DNA of 64,000 nucleotides from Oscillibacter hominis (GTDB lineage: Bacteria > Bacillota > Clostridia > Oscillospirales > Oscillospiraceae). The notes under the pieces were generated by a model that was given only the letters and a program-made list of their open reading frames with translations, was not told where the DNA came from and did not search any database. The stretch is taken from contig NZ_CP060490.1 in NCBI RefSeq assembly GCF_014334055.1, positions 1,488,001 through 1,552,000 of the forward strand, in the 5' to 3' direction. The position numbers and the translations under genes are program-made. Below are positions 53,170-61,693 of the stretch, in pieces (within the stretch, counting starts at the first letter, position 1; each line of letters opens with the position of its first letter).

Positions 53170-54735
53170 ATGAAAAAGATTGACAGAAGCTCCAAGGTTC
53201 GCACGGGGTTTCACCAGGCCAAGTGGGACGAACCTGTAATTTTTGAACTGACCAAGCCCGGCGAGCGCGGCATCCTGGTCCCCAAGGCCAGCCCCGCCGT
53301 CCAGGAGGCAGTGGCCGGAACCTCCGCCATGCCTGAGTTTTTGCAGCGCAAGAGCGCTCCCGCCCTGCCTGAGATCTCTCAGCCCCGGGTGCTGCGCCAT
53401 TACGCCCGCCTGGCTCAGGAGACCCTGGGCGCCGATGTGAACATCGAGATCGGCCAGGGCACCTGCACCGTGAAGTACAGCCCCAAGGTCAACGACCAGC
53501 TGGCCAACCTGCCTGAGATGCGCGAAATGCATCCTCTGCAGGATGAGAGCACCTGCCAGGGCATCATGCAGATCATGTACGATACCAACCGCTATATGTG
53601 CGAGATCTCCGGCATGGACCGCTTCACCTTCCAGCCCAGCGGCGGCAGCCAGGGTATCCTGACCATGGCCTCCCTGGTCTACTCCTATTTCAAGTCCAGA
53701 GGCGAGGAGAAAGAGCGCAACGAGATCATCACCACCATTTACTCCCACCCCTCCGACGCCGCGGCTCCCCACGTCAAGGGCTTTAAGATCATTTACATCC
53801 ATCCCGACAAGGACGGCTACCCCGATTACGAGGCCTTTAAGGCTGCTGTAAACGAGCACACCGCCGCCTTCATTGTGGCAAACCCCGAGGATACCGGCGT
53901 CTACAACAAGAACGTCCTGGAGTTCACCAAGCTGGTCCACGAAAAGGGCGGCCTGTGCGGCTATGACCAGGCCAACGCCAACGGCCTCCTGGGTGTTACC
54001 CGCGCAAGAGAAGCCGGCTTTGATATGTGCTTCTTCAACCTGCACAAGACCTTCTCCACACCTCACGGCTGCGGCGGCCCCGCCTGCGGCGCCACCGGCT
54101 GCGCCAAGTTCCTGGAGAAGTTCCTGCCCGGTCCCCTGGTGGACTTCGATGGTGAGAAGTACTTCTACAACTATGACATCACCTCCGATCCCTCCGCAAT
54201 CGGCAAGGTCCGCGAGTTCAACGGCGTGGCTCCCGTCATCCTGAAGGCCTATGCCTGGATCCGCTCCCTGGGTCCCGACGGCCTGTATCAGGTGGCCAAG
54301 ACCGCAGTCTTGAACAACAACTACATGTTCAAGAAGCTGATGGACCTCCACTGTGTGGATGCCCCCTACATCCCCGGCAAGCAGCGCATCGAACAGTGCC
54401 GCTACACTCTGGAGACTCTCTTCAACGAGACCGGCGTCTCCACTGCCGATGTGCAGCGCCGCATGATGGACTTCGGCATGCACTATTGGCAGAGCCACCA
54501 CCCCTACTATGTGCCCGAGCCCATGACCCTGGAGCCCACCGAGACTCCCTCCAAGGACGATATCGACGAGTACATCGAGACCCTCAAGTATGTTTTCGAC
54601 GAGGCTTACAACAATCCTGAGAAGGTCAAGGGCGCTCCCTATCAGAGCGTCTGCCACCAGCTGGATGAGTCCAACATGGATGATCCCGACCAGTGGGCTG
54701 TGACTTGGCGCTGCTATCAGAAGAAGTTCAATTGA
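53170..54735 (+). CDS. Glycine dehydrogenase subunit 2-like protein (GcvPB paralogue)
   Basis: 521 residues from the ATG at 53170 (AAAGGAG eight bases upstream). PLP enzyme: the Schiff-base lysine is K293 in NLHKTFSTPHG, with the cofactor Asp in DQANANG. Compared with true GcvPB, several conserved active-site segments differ: YPLGSCTMKYNPK is IGQGTCTVKYSPK (94-106), the AHGTNPA segment is SHPSDAAAP (192-200), and PHGGGGPGSGP is PHGCGGPACGATG (298-310). This suggests a different amino substrate or reaction. It is encoded 21 bases after the A half. Confidence 0.85.
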   Translation: MKKIDRSSKVRTGFHQAKWDEPVIFELTKPGERGILVPKASPAVQEAVAGTSAMPEFLQRKSAPALPEISQPRVLRHYARLAQETLGADVNIEIGQGTCTVKYSPKVNDQLANLPEMREMHPLQDESTCQGIMQIMYDTNRYMCEISGMDRFTFQPSGGSQGILTMASLVYSYFKSRGEEKERNEIITTIYSHPSDAAAPHVKGFKIIYIHPDKDGYPDYEAFKAAVNEHTAAFIVANPEDTGVYNKNVLEFTKLVHEKGGLCGYDQANANGLLGVTRAREAGFDMCFFNLHKTFSTPHGCGGPACGATGCAKFLEKFLPGPLVDFDGEKYFYNYDITSDPSAIGKVREFNGVAPVILKAYAWIRSLGPDGLYQVAKTAVLNNNYMFKKLMDLHCVDAPYIPGKQRIEQCRYTLETLFNETGVSTADVQRRMMDFGMHYWQSHHPYYVPEPMTLEPTETPSKDDIDEYIETLKYVFDEAYNNPEKVKGAPYQSVCHQLDESNMDDPDQWAVTWRCYQKKFN

Positions 54736-55844
54736 AAACCTTAGGTTTACTGATCAACCCCATCGCCGGCATGGGCGGAAGTGTTGGACTCAAGGGGACC
54801 GACGGCATGTACGAGGAGGCGGTGCGCCGTGGTGCGGTGCGCAAGGCCAACGACCGTGCCGCCGCCGCGCTGAAGGCGCTGCTCCCCTTGAAGGACGATC
54901 TGCTGGTGCTGTGCGCCTCCGGTGAAATGGGGGAAGATCTGGCAAAAAAGTTAGGCTTCCGGGTACAGGTGGTTTATACCACCTGTACCCAGGAGAGCTC
55001 CGCCTCTGACACCATTGCCGCCGCCCGCGCCATGAAGGACGCCGACCTGCTGCTCTTTGCGGGCGGCGACGGCACGGCCCGTGACGTGGTGTCGGCTGTA
55101 GGCAGTCAGAAGGTGGCCCTTGGCATTCCCGCCGGTGTGAAAATCCACTCCCCCGTATATGCCATCCGGCCCGAAGCGGCCGGCAGCCTGGCCTTAAACT
55201 ATCTCAAGGGCGGGTGTGCCCAGACCCGTGAGGCCGAGGTGGTGGATATCGACGAGTCTGCCTACCGGGAAGGCCGTGTCAGCACCAGCCTCTATGGCTA
55301 TCTCCAGGTCCCCTACGAGCGGCGGTTTTTACAGAGCAGCAAAGCACCGTCTCCCCTGAGTGAGCACTCCCAGCAGGTGAACATCGCCTGGGAGATGATC
55401 GATCAGATGAAGCCCGACCTCTATTATCTGGTCGGCCCCGGCTCCACCACCAAAACGCTGATGGATGTGTTGGGACTGCCGGACACCCTGATTGGTGTGG
55501 ATCTGATCTTAAACAAGCAGTTGGTGCAGTCCGACCTTTGTGAGCAGGATATCCTGCGCCGCATGGACGAGCGGGAAACCCACCTGATCATCACCCCCAC
55601 CGGTGGGCAGGGCTTCCTTCTTGGGCGGGGCAACCAGCAGCTCAGCGCGGCTGTGATGCGCCGCATCGGCAGAGAGCGGCTCCACGTGCTGGCTACCCAG
55701 GAAAAGCTGTTCCATCTCCAGGGCAGCCCCCTGCTGGTGGACACCGGCGACAGCGAGGTGGACGATATGCTCTCGGGCTATGTACGGGTCATCATCAACT
55801 ACATGGAAGAGCAGATCTGCAAGATCGGCAGAGACCGAAATTGA
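54732..55844 (+). CDS. ATP-NAD kinase / AcoX-like protein
   Basis: 370 residues from a TTG at 54732 that overlaps the preceding stop (TTGA), so it is translationally coupled. NAD/diacylglycerol-kinase-like fold of the COG3199/AcoX group: LLINPIAGMGGSVGLKG at the start, the phosphate loop GGDGTARD at 111-118, and GVKIHSPVYAI. AcoX is known from acetoin operons but has no settled role. Here it accompanies the GcvP-like pair, suggesting cofactor phosphorylation or phosphorylation of a pathway compound. Confidence 0.82.
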   Translation: MKTLGLLINPIAGMGGSVGLKGTDGMYEEAVRRGAVRKANDRAAAALKALLPLKDDLLVLCASGEMGEDLAKKLGFRVQVVYTTCTQESSASDTIAAARAMKDADLLLFAGGDGTARDVVSAVGSQKVALGIPAGVKIHSPVYAIRPEAAGSLALNYLKGGCAQTREAEVVDIDESAYREGRVSTSLYGYLQVPYERRFLQSSKAPSPLSEHSQQVNIAWEMIDQMKPDLYYLVGPGSTTKTLMDVLGLPDTLIGVDLILNKQLVQSDLCEQDILRRMDERETHLIITPTGGQGFLLGRGNQQLSAAVMRRIGRERLHVLATQEKLFHLQGSPLLVDTGDSEVDDMLSGYVRVIINYMEEQICKIGRDRN

Positions 55845-55888
55845 CAAAACGCATCCAATCATGCAAAATAGAGAACAGGGGGACTTTC

Positions 55889-57481
55889 ATGGCAAAGGCT
55901 TATATCAACGGTAAATTCTACACGATGGAAAAAGAGCACGACACCTGTCAGGCAGTTGTTGTGGAAAACGGTAAATTTATTTACTGCGGCAGCAATGAAG
56001 GCGCATTGCAGATGGCTCAGGATGTCGTCGATTTAGGCGGGGCCCCGGTCCTGCCCGGCATGATCGATACGCATCAGCATCTCTTCGCATCGGCGCGGAA
56101 CCTGACCCGCATGGACCTGAAGGATGTGCGGACCATGTCCGAGCTGTTGGAAAGGGTCCGTCGGCGCGCCGAGGAAACCCCGGACGGGCAGTGGATTTTG
56201 GGAACTGGGTTCGATCAGGAGGTCTTTACAGATCAGCGTATCCTGCCGACCAAAGAAATGCTGGACGCGGTTTGCCCCTGCAACCCCCTCGTCCTGTCCC
56301 GCTATTGCGCCCACATGTTTTCTGCAAACTCCATGGCGCTGGCAGCAGGCGGCATTGGCCGCGGCTTTCAGCCCAAGGTTCCCAACACCGTGGAGTTTGA
56401 CGCAAACGGTGAGCCCACCGGAGTCCTGTTTGACGCCGCCGGCTCGGATATCATTGCACTTGCCCCCGATCCATTGGGGTCCCTGGAGGCAAAAAAGGAT
56501 ATTCTGGAAAAAGCCTGCCGCGACTTAAACAGCCACGGCCTCACCGGCGTACACCCTATCCAGGGCCTGCACTGTGACCTCCCTGAGTATCTGGATGCCT
56601 ATCAGGAGCTGAACCAGGAGGGCCGTCTGACGGTCCGCGTCTATGTGAATTATGACGAGCTGCCCGGCCAGAACCTCCACTTCCACACCGGGCTCGGCGA
56701 CGACATGGTGAAATACGGTTTTTATAAACTGTACCTTGACGGCAACTTAGGCGGACGCAACGCCTACATGACCGAGCCCTACGCCGACGATCCCACGAAT
56801 GTGGGTACGCCCAACTACACCCAGGAAGAACTGAACGCCTTGGTGCGGGCCGGCTATGAGCGCGGCTTCCAGGTCGGCGCCCACGCCATCGGTGACCGTG
56901 CTGTGGAGATGTTCACCACCGCAATTGAAACCGTCTATTCAGAGCATCCCAAGCCGGATGCCCGTTTTCGCATGATCCACCTGGCACTGCTCAGCGATGA
57001 GCTGATCGAGCGGATCAAGAAGCTCCCGGTGGTCATCGACATGCAGCCCCTGTTCATCTCCACGGATTTGAAGTGGGTGGGCAGCCGGGTCAGGGAAGAC
57101 CGCCGCAAGTACTTATATTGCTGGCGCCGCCTGATCGACGAAGGCCTGATCCTCACGGCGGGCTCCGACGCCCCCTGCGAAAGCTATGATCCCATCGAGG
57201 GTATCTACGCCGTGGTCAACCGCAAGGATATGTCCGGGTTCCCGGAGGGCGGCTGGTATCCTGAAAACAGCGTCACCGTGTACGAGGCGGTGTCCATGTT
57301 TACGAAGAACGCCGCATACTCCTCCTATGAAGAGAACATCAAGGGAACCATTGCCCCCGGCAAGCTTGCCGACTTTGTGGTGTTGGATTCCGATCTTTTC
57401 GAGGTGGACCCCATGGCAATCAAAGACATCCATGTGGAAAAGACCTATCTCGGCGGCAAGGAAGTTTACTCCCGCAAATAA
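55889..57481 (+). CDS. YtcJ-type amidohydrolase (first of two)
   Basis: 530 residues from the ATG at 55889 with GGGGGAC upstream. Amidohydrolase_3/YtcJ-like metal hydrolase: H62 and H64 (IDTHQHL), then GAHAIGDRAVEM, a late Asp in TAGSDAPCESYDP, and PGKLADFVVLD at the C-terminus. Members act on N-acyl or N-formyl amides and related bonds. No signal peptide: cytosolic. It pairs with a second, roughly 40% similar-looking amidohydrolase at 58456, perhaps for successive or alternative substrates. Confidence 0.85.
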   Translation: MAKAYINGKFYTMEKEHDTCQAVVVENGKFIYCGSNEGALQMAQDVVDLGGAPVLPGMIDTHQHLFASARNLTRMDLKDVRTMSELLERVRRRAEETPDGQWILGTGFDQEVFTDQRILPTKEMLDAVCPCNPLVLSRYCAHMFSANSMALAAGGIGRGFQPKVPNTVEFDANGEPTGVLFDAAGSDIIALAPDPLGSLEAKKDILEKACRDLNSHGLTGVHPIQGLHCDLPEYLDAYQELNQEGRLTVRVYVNYDELPGQNLHFHTGLGDDMVKYGFYKLYLDGNLGGRNAYMTEPYADDPTNVGTPNYTQEELNALVRAGYERGFQVGAHAIGDRAVEMFTTAIETVYSEHPKPDARFRMIHLALLSDELIERIKKLPVVIDMQPLFISTDLKWVGSRVREDRRKYLYCWRRLIDEGLILTAGSDAPCESYDPIEGIYAVVNRKDMSGFPEGGWYPENSVTVYEAVSMFTKNAAYSSYEENIKGTIAPGKLADFVVLDSDLFEVDPMAIKDIHVEKTYLGGKEVYSRK

Positions 57482-57681
57482 TGTTTGACACGCCCGCAGT
57501 GAGGCGTGACACGGTTCCGGTCGGCGGGCCGTTTCCGTTGGGATGCTATGCCGTCCCGGGGCCTCAAAAGTCACTGATTGGATGATGAGAGGGCAGATCC
57601 ACAGGATCTGATCAAAGTGGAATTCAGCGGGCAATTGCCTGCTTGATTCAAATAGGTAAATAGAGAATAGGAGGAATATCA

Positions 57682-58428
57682 ATGGTAAAGAAATATGAGG
57701 AGCTGAAGGGCAAGAGAGTCGTAGTCACTGGCGGCGCCAGCGGCATCGGCAAGGCAACCGTACAGCGCTTTGTGGATGAGGGTGCCAAGGTTGTGGCGTT
57801 CGACATCAACGAAAAAGCGCTGGAGGCCGTGAAGGCGGAAATCCCCGGTCTGGCCGGCACCGTCGCGGTGGATGTCAGCAGCGAGGAGAGCGTGGTCAAC
57901 GGCTTCAAGAAGGTTGATGAGCTGATCGGCGGCATCGATGTCCTGGTCTCCAACGCGGGCATCAGCGTCCGCAAGAAGTTCGTGGAAACCGACTTTGCCC
58001 AGTGGCGCAAAGTCATGGGCATCAACCTGGACGGCATGTTCCTGTGCTGCAAAGAGGCTGTCTCCCGCATGATGCCTCAGAAGTCCGGCGTCATTCTGAT
58101 GACCGCTTCCACCAACGGCATGGAAGGCCATCCCTACTACACCGACTACAACGCATCCAAGGCCGGCGTGATCCTGCTGGGTCGTTCCCTGGCTCTGGAG
58201 TGCGCTCCCTATGTGCGGGTCAATTCCGTGTGCCCCGGCTATGTGCTGACTCCCATGCAGCGCGCCGAGTATACCGATGAGATGCTGGCAGTGGTCAACG
58301 AGGGCATTCCCATGAAGCGCCACGCTGAGCCCGAGGAAGTGGCCGCCCTCTATGCATTCCTTGCATCCGACGAAGCCAAGTACATCACCGGCCAGCACAT
58401 TCCCATCGACGGCGGCGAAACTGCCTGA
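57682..58428 (+). CDS. SDR family oxidoreductase (second of two)
   Basis: 248 residues, ATG at 57682 with AGGAGG upstream. NAD(P) loop TGGASGIG (16-23), SNAG, and a YNASK catalytic motif after TASTNGMEG. It has AFDIN at beta2, favouring NAD. It opens the second half of the cluster after a 200-base gap (57482-57681) that has no ORF and no clear promoter. Probably oxidises or reduces a hydroxyl/keto group of a pathway intermediate. Confidence 0.88.
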   Translation: MVKKYEELKGKRVVVTGGASGIGKATVQRFVDEGAKVVAFDINEKALEAVKAEIPGLAGTVAVDVSSEESVVNGFKKVDELIGGIDVLVSNAGISVRKKFVETDFAQWRKVMGINLDGMFLCCKEAVSRMMPQKSGVILMTASTNGMEGHPYYTDYNASKAGVILLGRSLALECAPYVRVNSVCPGYVLTPMQRAEYTDEMLAVVNEGIPMKRHAEPEEVAALYAFLASDEAKYITGQHIPIDGGETA

Positions 58429-58455
58429 TTGGTGAAATAGAAAGGCGCGATCAAT

Positions 58456-60072
58456 TTGAAAACAGCATATGTAAACGCAAATGTCATCACCATCAACCCC
58501 AATCAGCCCAGGGCTGAGGCGTTTTTGGTGGAGGACGACAGGTTCGTCAAAGTCGGCAGCCGGGAGGAAGTCCTTGCAGCCGCCGGCTCCGACGCGGCTG
58601 TGGTGGACCTCTCGGGCAACACTGTGCTCCCCGGATTCAACGACAGCCACCTGCACCTTTTGAATTTCGCTTACTCCCGCACCAAGATCAATCTGTATGG
58701 AGCCGGTTCCATCGCGGAGATCCAGGAGCGGTCCAGGCAGTGGCTTTCAGAGCGCAAGCCCGCCCCCGGAACCTGGATTTCCGGCGCCGGTTGGAACCAG
58801 AGCTCTTTTCCAGAAAAGCGGACCCCGAACCGGGGAGACCTGGATTCGATTTCCACGGAGTATCCCATGATCTTCACCCGTGTGTGCGAGCATATCGTGG
58901 CAGTCAACTCCAAGGCCTTGGAAGTCATCGGCATTGATGACTCCACCCCCAATCCGGAGGGCGGCGAGATCGAGCGGGACGCCGACGGCCACGCCACCGG
59001 CGTGCTGAAGGAAAACGCCCGATATTTGGCTTATTCCAAGGTGCCCGACAAGAGTGTCGCCGAGATCAAGGAGATGCTCTATGATGCCATCGACTTTGTC
59101 TCTAAATTGGGACTCACCTCTGTCCAGACCGATGACTTTGAGACCTTCTCCTCTAAAAACTGGAACAATGTCATCCAGGCTTACCAGGAGTTAGAGGCTG
59201 AAGGCAAGCTGAAGGTCCGTGTCTATGAGCAGTGCCTGCTGCCCCAGATCGACCGGTTCAAGCAGTTTTTATCCGCCGGCTATAAGACCGGTGTTGGCTC
59301 CGACATGTTCAAGATCGGGCCCTTGAAGCTGTTGACCGACGGTTCCATCGGCCAGCGCACCGCCTATCTGAGCGAGCCCTACTCCGATGACCCCAACACC
59401 TGCGGCATCCACGTCTTTACCCAGGATGAACTGGATGAGCTGATCGGAACGGCCTATGCCAACGGGATGCAGGTGGTCTGCCACGCCATCGGCGACGGCG
59501 CCATGAATATGGTGCTCAATGCCTATGAAAAAGCAGAGCGCGAACACCCTGTTGAGGACCCCAGAAGCGGCATCATCCATGTCCAGATCACTACAAAAGA
59601 GATCCTGAACCGCATGCTCAAAAACCACATCCTGGCCTATGCCGAGCCTGTCTGCGTTGGCGCCGACATGCACTGTGTGGAGGACCGGGTGGGCAAAGAG
59701 CGCATGAAGGAATCCTATGCCTATCGCACGATGAACGAGATGGGCCTGCGGGTTCCCCTTTCCTCCGACTGCCCTGTGGACTCTGTCAACCCCATCGACA
59801 GCGCTTACATCGCGGTCAACCGCAAGGATCTCACCGGCTGGCCGGAGGGCGGCTGGTACCCCGAAGAGCGCCTGACCATCGAGCAGGTACTCAAGGGCTT
59901 TACCTTGGACTCCGCCTATGCCTCCTTTGAGGATGGCACCAAAGGCAGTGTGGAAGCCGGCAAATACGCCGATTTTGTCGTACTCAATGGCGACCCCACC
60001 GCTGTCGATCCCAACGACCTCCGTTCTATCTCTGCCGTTGGGACGTATCTGGCCGGCAAACAGGTGAATTGA
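58456..60072 (+). CDS. YtcJ-type amidohydrolase (second of two)
   Basis: 538 residues, starting at a TTG (58456) with AAAGG upstream. Same family as the gene at 55889: H65 and H67 (NDSHLHLL), VVCHAIGDGAMNM, SSDCPVDSVNPIDS and AGKYADFVVLNGDP. The HxH and HAIGD metal ligands and the late Asp are all kept. It is cytosolic. The second amidohydrolase and SDR copies look like a duplicated pathway arm. Confidence 0.85.
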   Translation: MKTAYVNANVITINPNQPRAEAFLVEDDRFVKVGSREEVLAAAGSDAAVVDLSGNTVLPGFNDSHLHLLNFAYSRTKINLYGAGSIAEIQERSRQWLSERKPAPGTWISGAGWNQSSFPEKRTPNRGDLDSISTEYPMIFTRVCEHIVAVNSKALEVIGIDDSTPNPEGGEIERDADGHATGVLKENARYLAYSKVPDKSVAEIKEMLYDAIDFVSKLGLTSVQTDDFETFSSKNWNNVIQAYQELEAEGKLKVRVYEQCLLPQIDRFKQFLSAGYKTGVGSDMFKIGPLKLLTDGSIGQRTAYLSEPYSDDPNTCGIHVFTQDELDELIGTAYANGMQVVCHAIGDGAMNMVLNAYEKAEREHPVEDPRSGIIHVQITTKEILNRMLKNHILAYAEPVCVGADMHCVEDRVGKERMKESYAYRTMNEMGLRVPLSSDCPVDSVNPIDSAYIAVNRKDLTGWPEGGWYPEERLTIEQVLKGFTLDSAYASFEDGTKGSVEAGKYADFVVLNGDPTAVDPNDLRSISAVGTYLAGKQVN

Positions 60073-60130
60073 CCATTCACCAAAAATCAGAGGCCGGATT
60101 CGTATGGTTCGGCCAAGAGAGGAATTTATT

Positions 60131-61570
60131 ATGGAGAATAACGAGCAAAATTTCCAGCCAAAAACTTGGGTATCCTTTGTCATTATGGCTTTCCTGGTTG
60201 CAGCCATGTGCTCTGCCATCTTCCTGACTGGTCAGCAGCTGCACATTACCATGCTGACCTGCATGGGGTTCTGCATCCTGATGCTGGTACTTACCGGCTG
60301 CCCCTACTCCAAGATTGAGGAAGCCATCATCTCCAGCGGAAACCTGACCATCCCCACGCTGATTATCCTTTACACCATCGGCGCTGTGATGGGCTCCTGG
60401 ATTGCCAGCGGCACGGTCCCCATGATCATCTATTGGGGCCTGAAGCTGATTAACCCGGGCCTGTTCCTGGCCACCGCCTGCATCGCCTGCATGATTACAT
60501 CCCTGGCTACCGGCAGCTCCTGGTCCACCATCGGCACCGTGGGCGTCGCGCTGATGGGCGTTGGCATGGGTTTGGATATGAACCCCGCCATGACCGCGGG
60601 CGCCATCGTTTCCGGCGCTGCCTTCGGCGACAAGATGTCCCCCATGTCCGATACCACCAACGTGGCCCCCGCTGTGGCAGGCGCAGACCTCTTTGACCAC
60701 ATCAAGGCCATGCTCACCACCGGCGGCCCCGCCATCGTGATTGCCTTGGTCGGCTTCACCGTTCTGGGGTTCAGCCACAGCGGCGATGCCAACAGTGAAA
60801 CCATTGCTCAGATCCTGGAATCCCTGGAGAGCATCTTCCAACTGAACCTCACCACCCTGATCCCCGTGATTCTGGTGCTGGTTCTGGCCATTAAGAAGTT
60901 CCCCGCCTTCCCGACCCTTTTGATCTCCGCCCTGGTTGCCGCAGCTCTGGCGATTCTGGTTCAGGGCCAGAGCATCCCCGGCATCATGAGCATCATGGAA
61001 AACGGCTTTGTCTCCGACACCGGCTTCTATGACATTGATAAGCTGCTCTCCCGCGGCGGCATGTTCTCCATGCACTACACCGCCAGCCTGACCGTCATCG
61101 TCATGGCCTTCGGCGGCATCCTGGAGAAGTGCGGTGTGTTGGATGAGATTCTGAGCAAGATGCGCGGCCTGACCCGCACCGTGGGCACCATGGTCGCCAC
61201 CACTGTGGTGATCGAGATCCTGCTGAACCTGGTCACTGCCAGCCAGTACATGACCATCATCCTGGGCGGCAAGCTGATGATGCCCGTTTACAAGGAGAAG
61301 GATATGCTGCCCCAGTGCCTGTCCCGTACACTGGAGGACTCCGGCACCGTCACTTCCCTGCTGATCCCCTGGAACCTGTGCGGTGCCTTTGCCTCTGCGG
61401 CCTTGGGCGTGGGCTGTTTCACCTATCTGCCCTTTGCCCTGTTTAACTGGATCTGCCCCCTGATCGCTGTTGTTTGGGGTTTCCTGGGTCTGTTCCAGTG
61501 GAAGACCGGTCAAAAGCCCAGCAAGAAGACCTACCGTCCTGTGGACTCCGAGGCACCTGTCTCTAAGTAA
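60131..61570 (+). CDS. NhaC-family Na+/H+ antiporter-like transporter (first of two)
   Basis: 479 residues, ATG at 60131 (GAGAGGAA upstream). Ion transporter superfamily membrane protein with 10-12 helices. Family motifs: TGSSWSTIGTVGVALMGVG and GAAFGDKMSPMSDTTNVAPAVAG. NhaC relatives include both Na+/H+ antiporters and malate/lactate antiporters (MleN), so in this catabolic setting it is more likely a substrate or product carrier. Extra cytosolic C-terminal tail of about 30 residues. Confidence 0.85.
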   Translation: MENNEQNFQPKTWVSFVIMAFLVAAMCSAIFLTGQQLHITMLTCMGFCILMLVLTGCPYSKIEEAIISSGNLTIPTLIILYTIGAVMGSWIASGTVPMIIYWGLKLINPGLFLATACIACMITSLATGSSWSTIGTVGVALMGVGMGLDMNPAMTAGAIVSGAAFGDKMSPMSDTTNVAPAVAGADLFDHIKAMLTTGGPAIVIALVGFTVLGFSHSGDANSETIAQILESLESIFQLNLTTLIPVILVLVLAIKKFPAFPTLLISALVAAALAILVQGQSIPGIMSIMENGFVSDTGFYDIDKLLSRGGMFSMHYTASLTVIVMAFGGILEKCGVLDEILSKMRGLTRTVGTMVATTVVIEILLNLVTASQYMTIILGGKLMMPVYKEKDMLPQCLSRTLEDSGTVTSLLIPWNLCGAFASAALGVGCFTYLPFALFNWICPLIAVVWGFLGLFQWKTGQKPSKKTYRPVDSEAPVSK

Positions 61571-61693
61571 AATTGGCGCACAGTGCAAATACCAGCATGC
61601 GGAATCACCAAAGAAAAAACTCCGATCGTTGCTAAAAGACCAAGGAAAATTTGAATCCCAAAAGTCTATATAAAACGGAAAGGATGTTCATCA

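Noticed and set aside
50932..54657. A 1241-codon open frame on the minus strand across the first SDR, GcvPA-like and GcvPB-like genes
   Set aside because: It is antisense to three well-supported genes that all lie in the same plus-strand frame with strong codon bias. Its translation is low-complexity (rich in Leu, Gly, His, Val) without family motifs. It is a shadow of GC-rich codon use.
51754..54735. Ordinary glycine cleavage system operon
   Set aside because: gcvT, gcvH and lpd are missing, no glycine riboswitch is seen upstream, the promoter is sigma-54 type and active-site motifs differ.
57482..57681. A second promoter inside the catabolic cluster
   Set aside because: The 200-base gap has no -24/-12 match, no clear -35/-10 pair and no strong terminator, so I cannot support splitting the cluster, though an internal promoter is not excluded.
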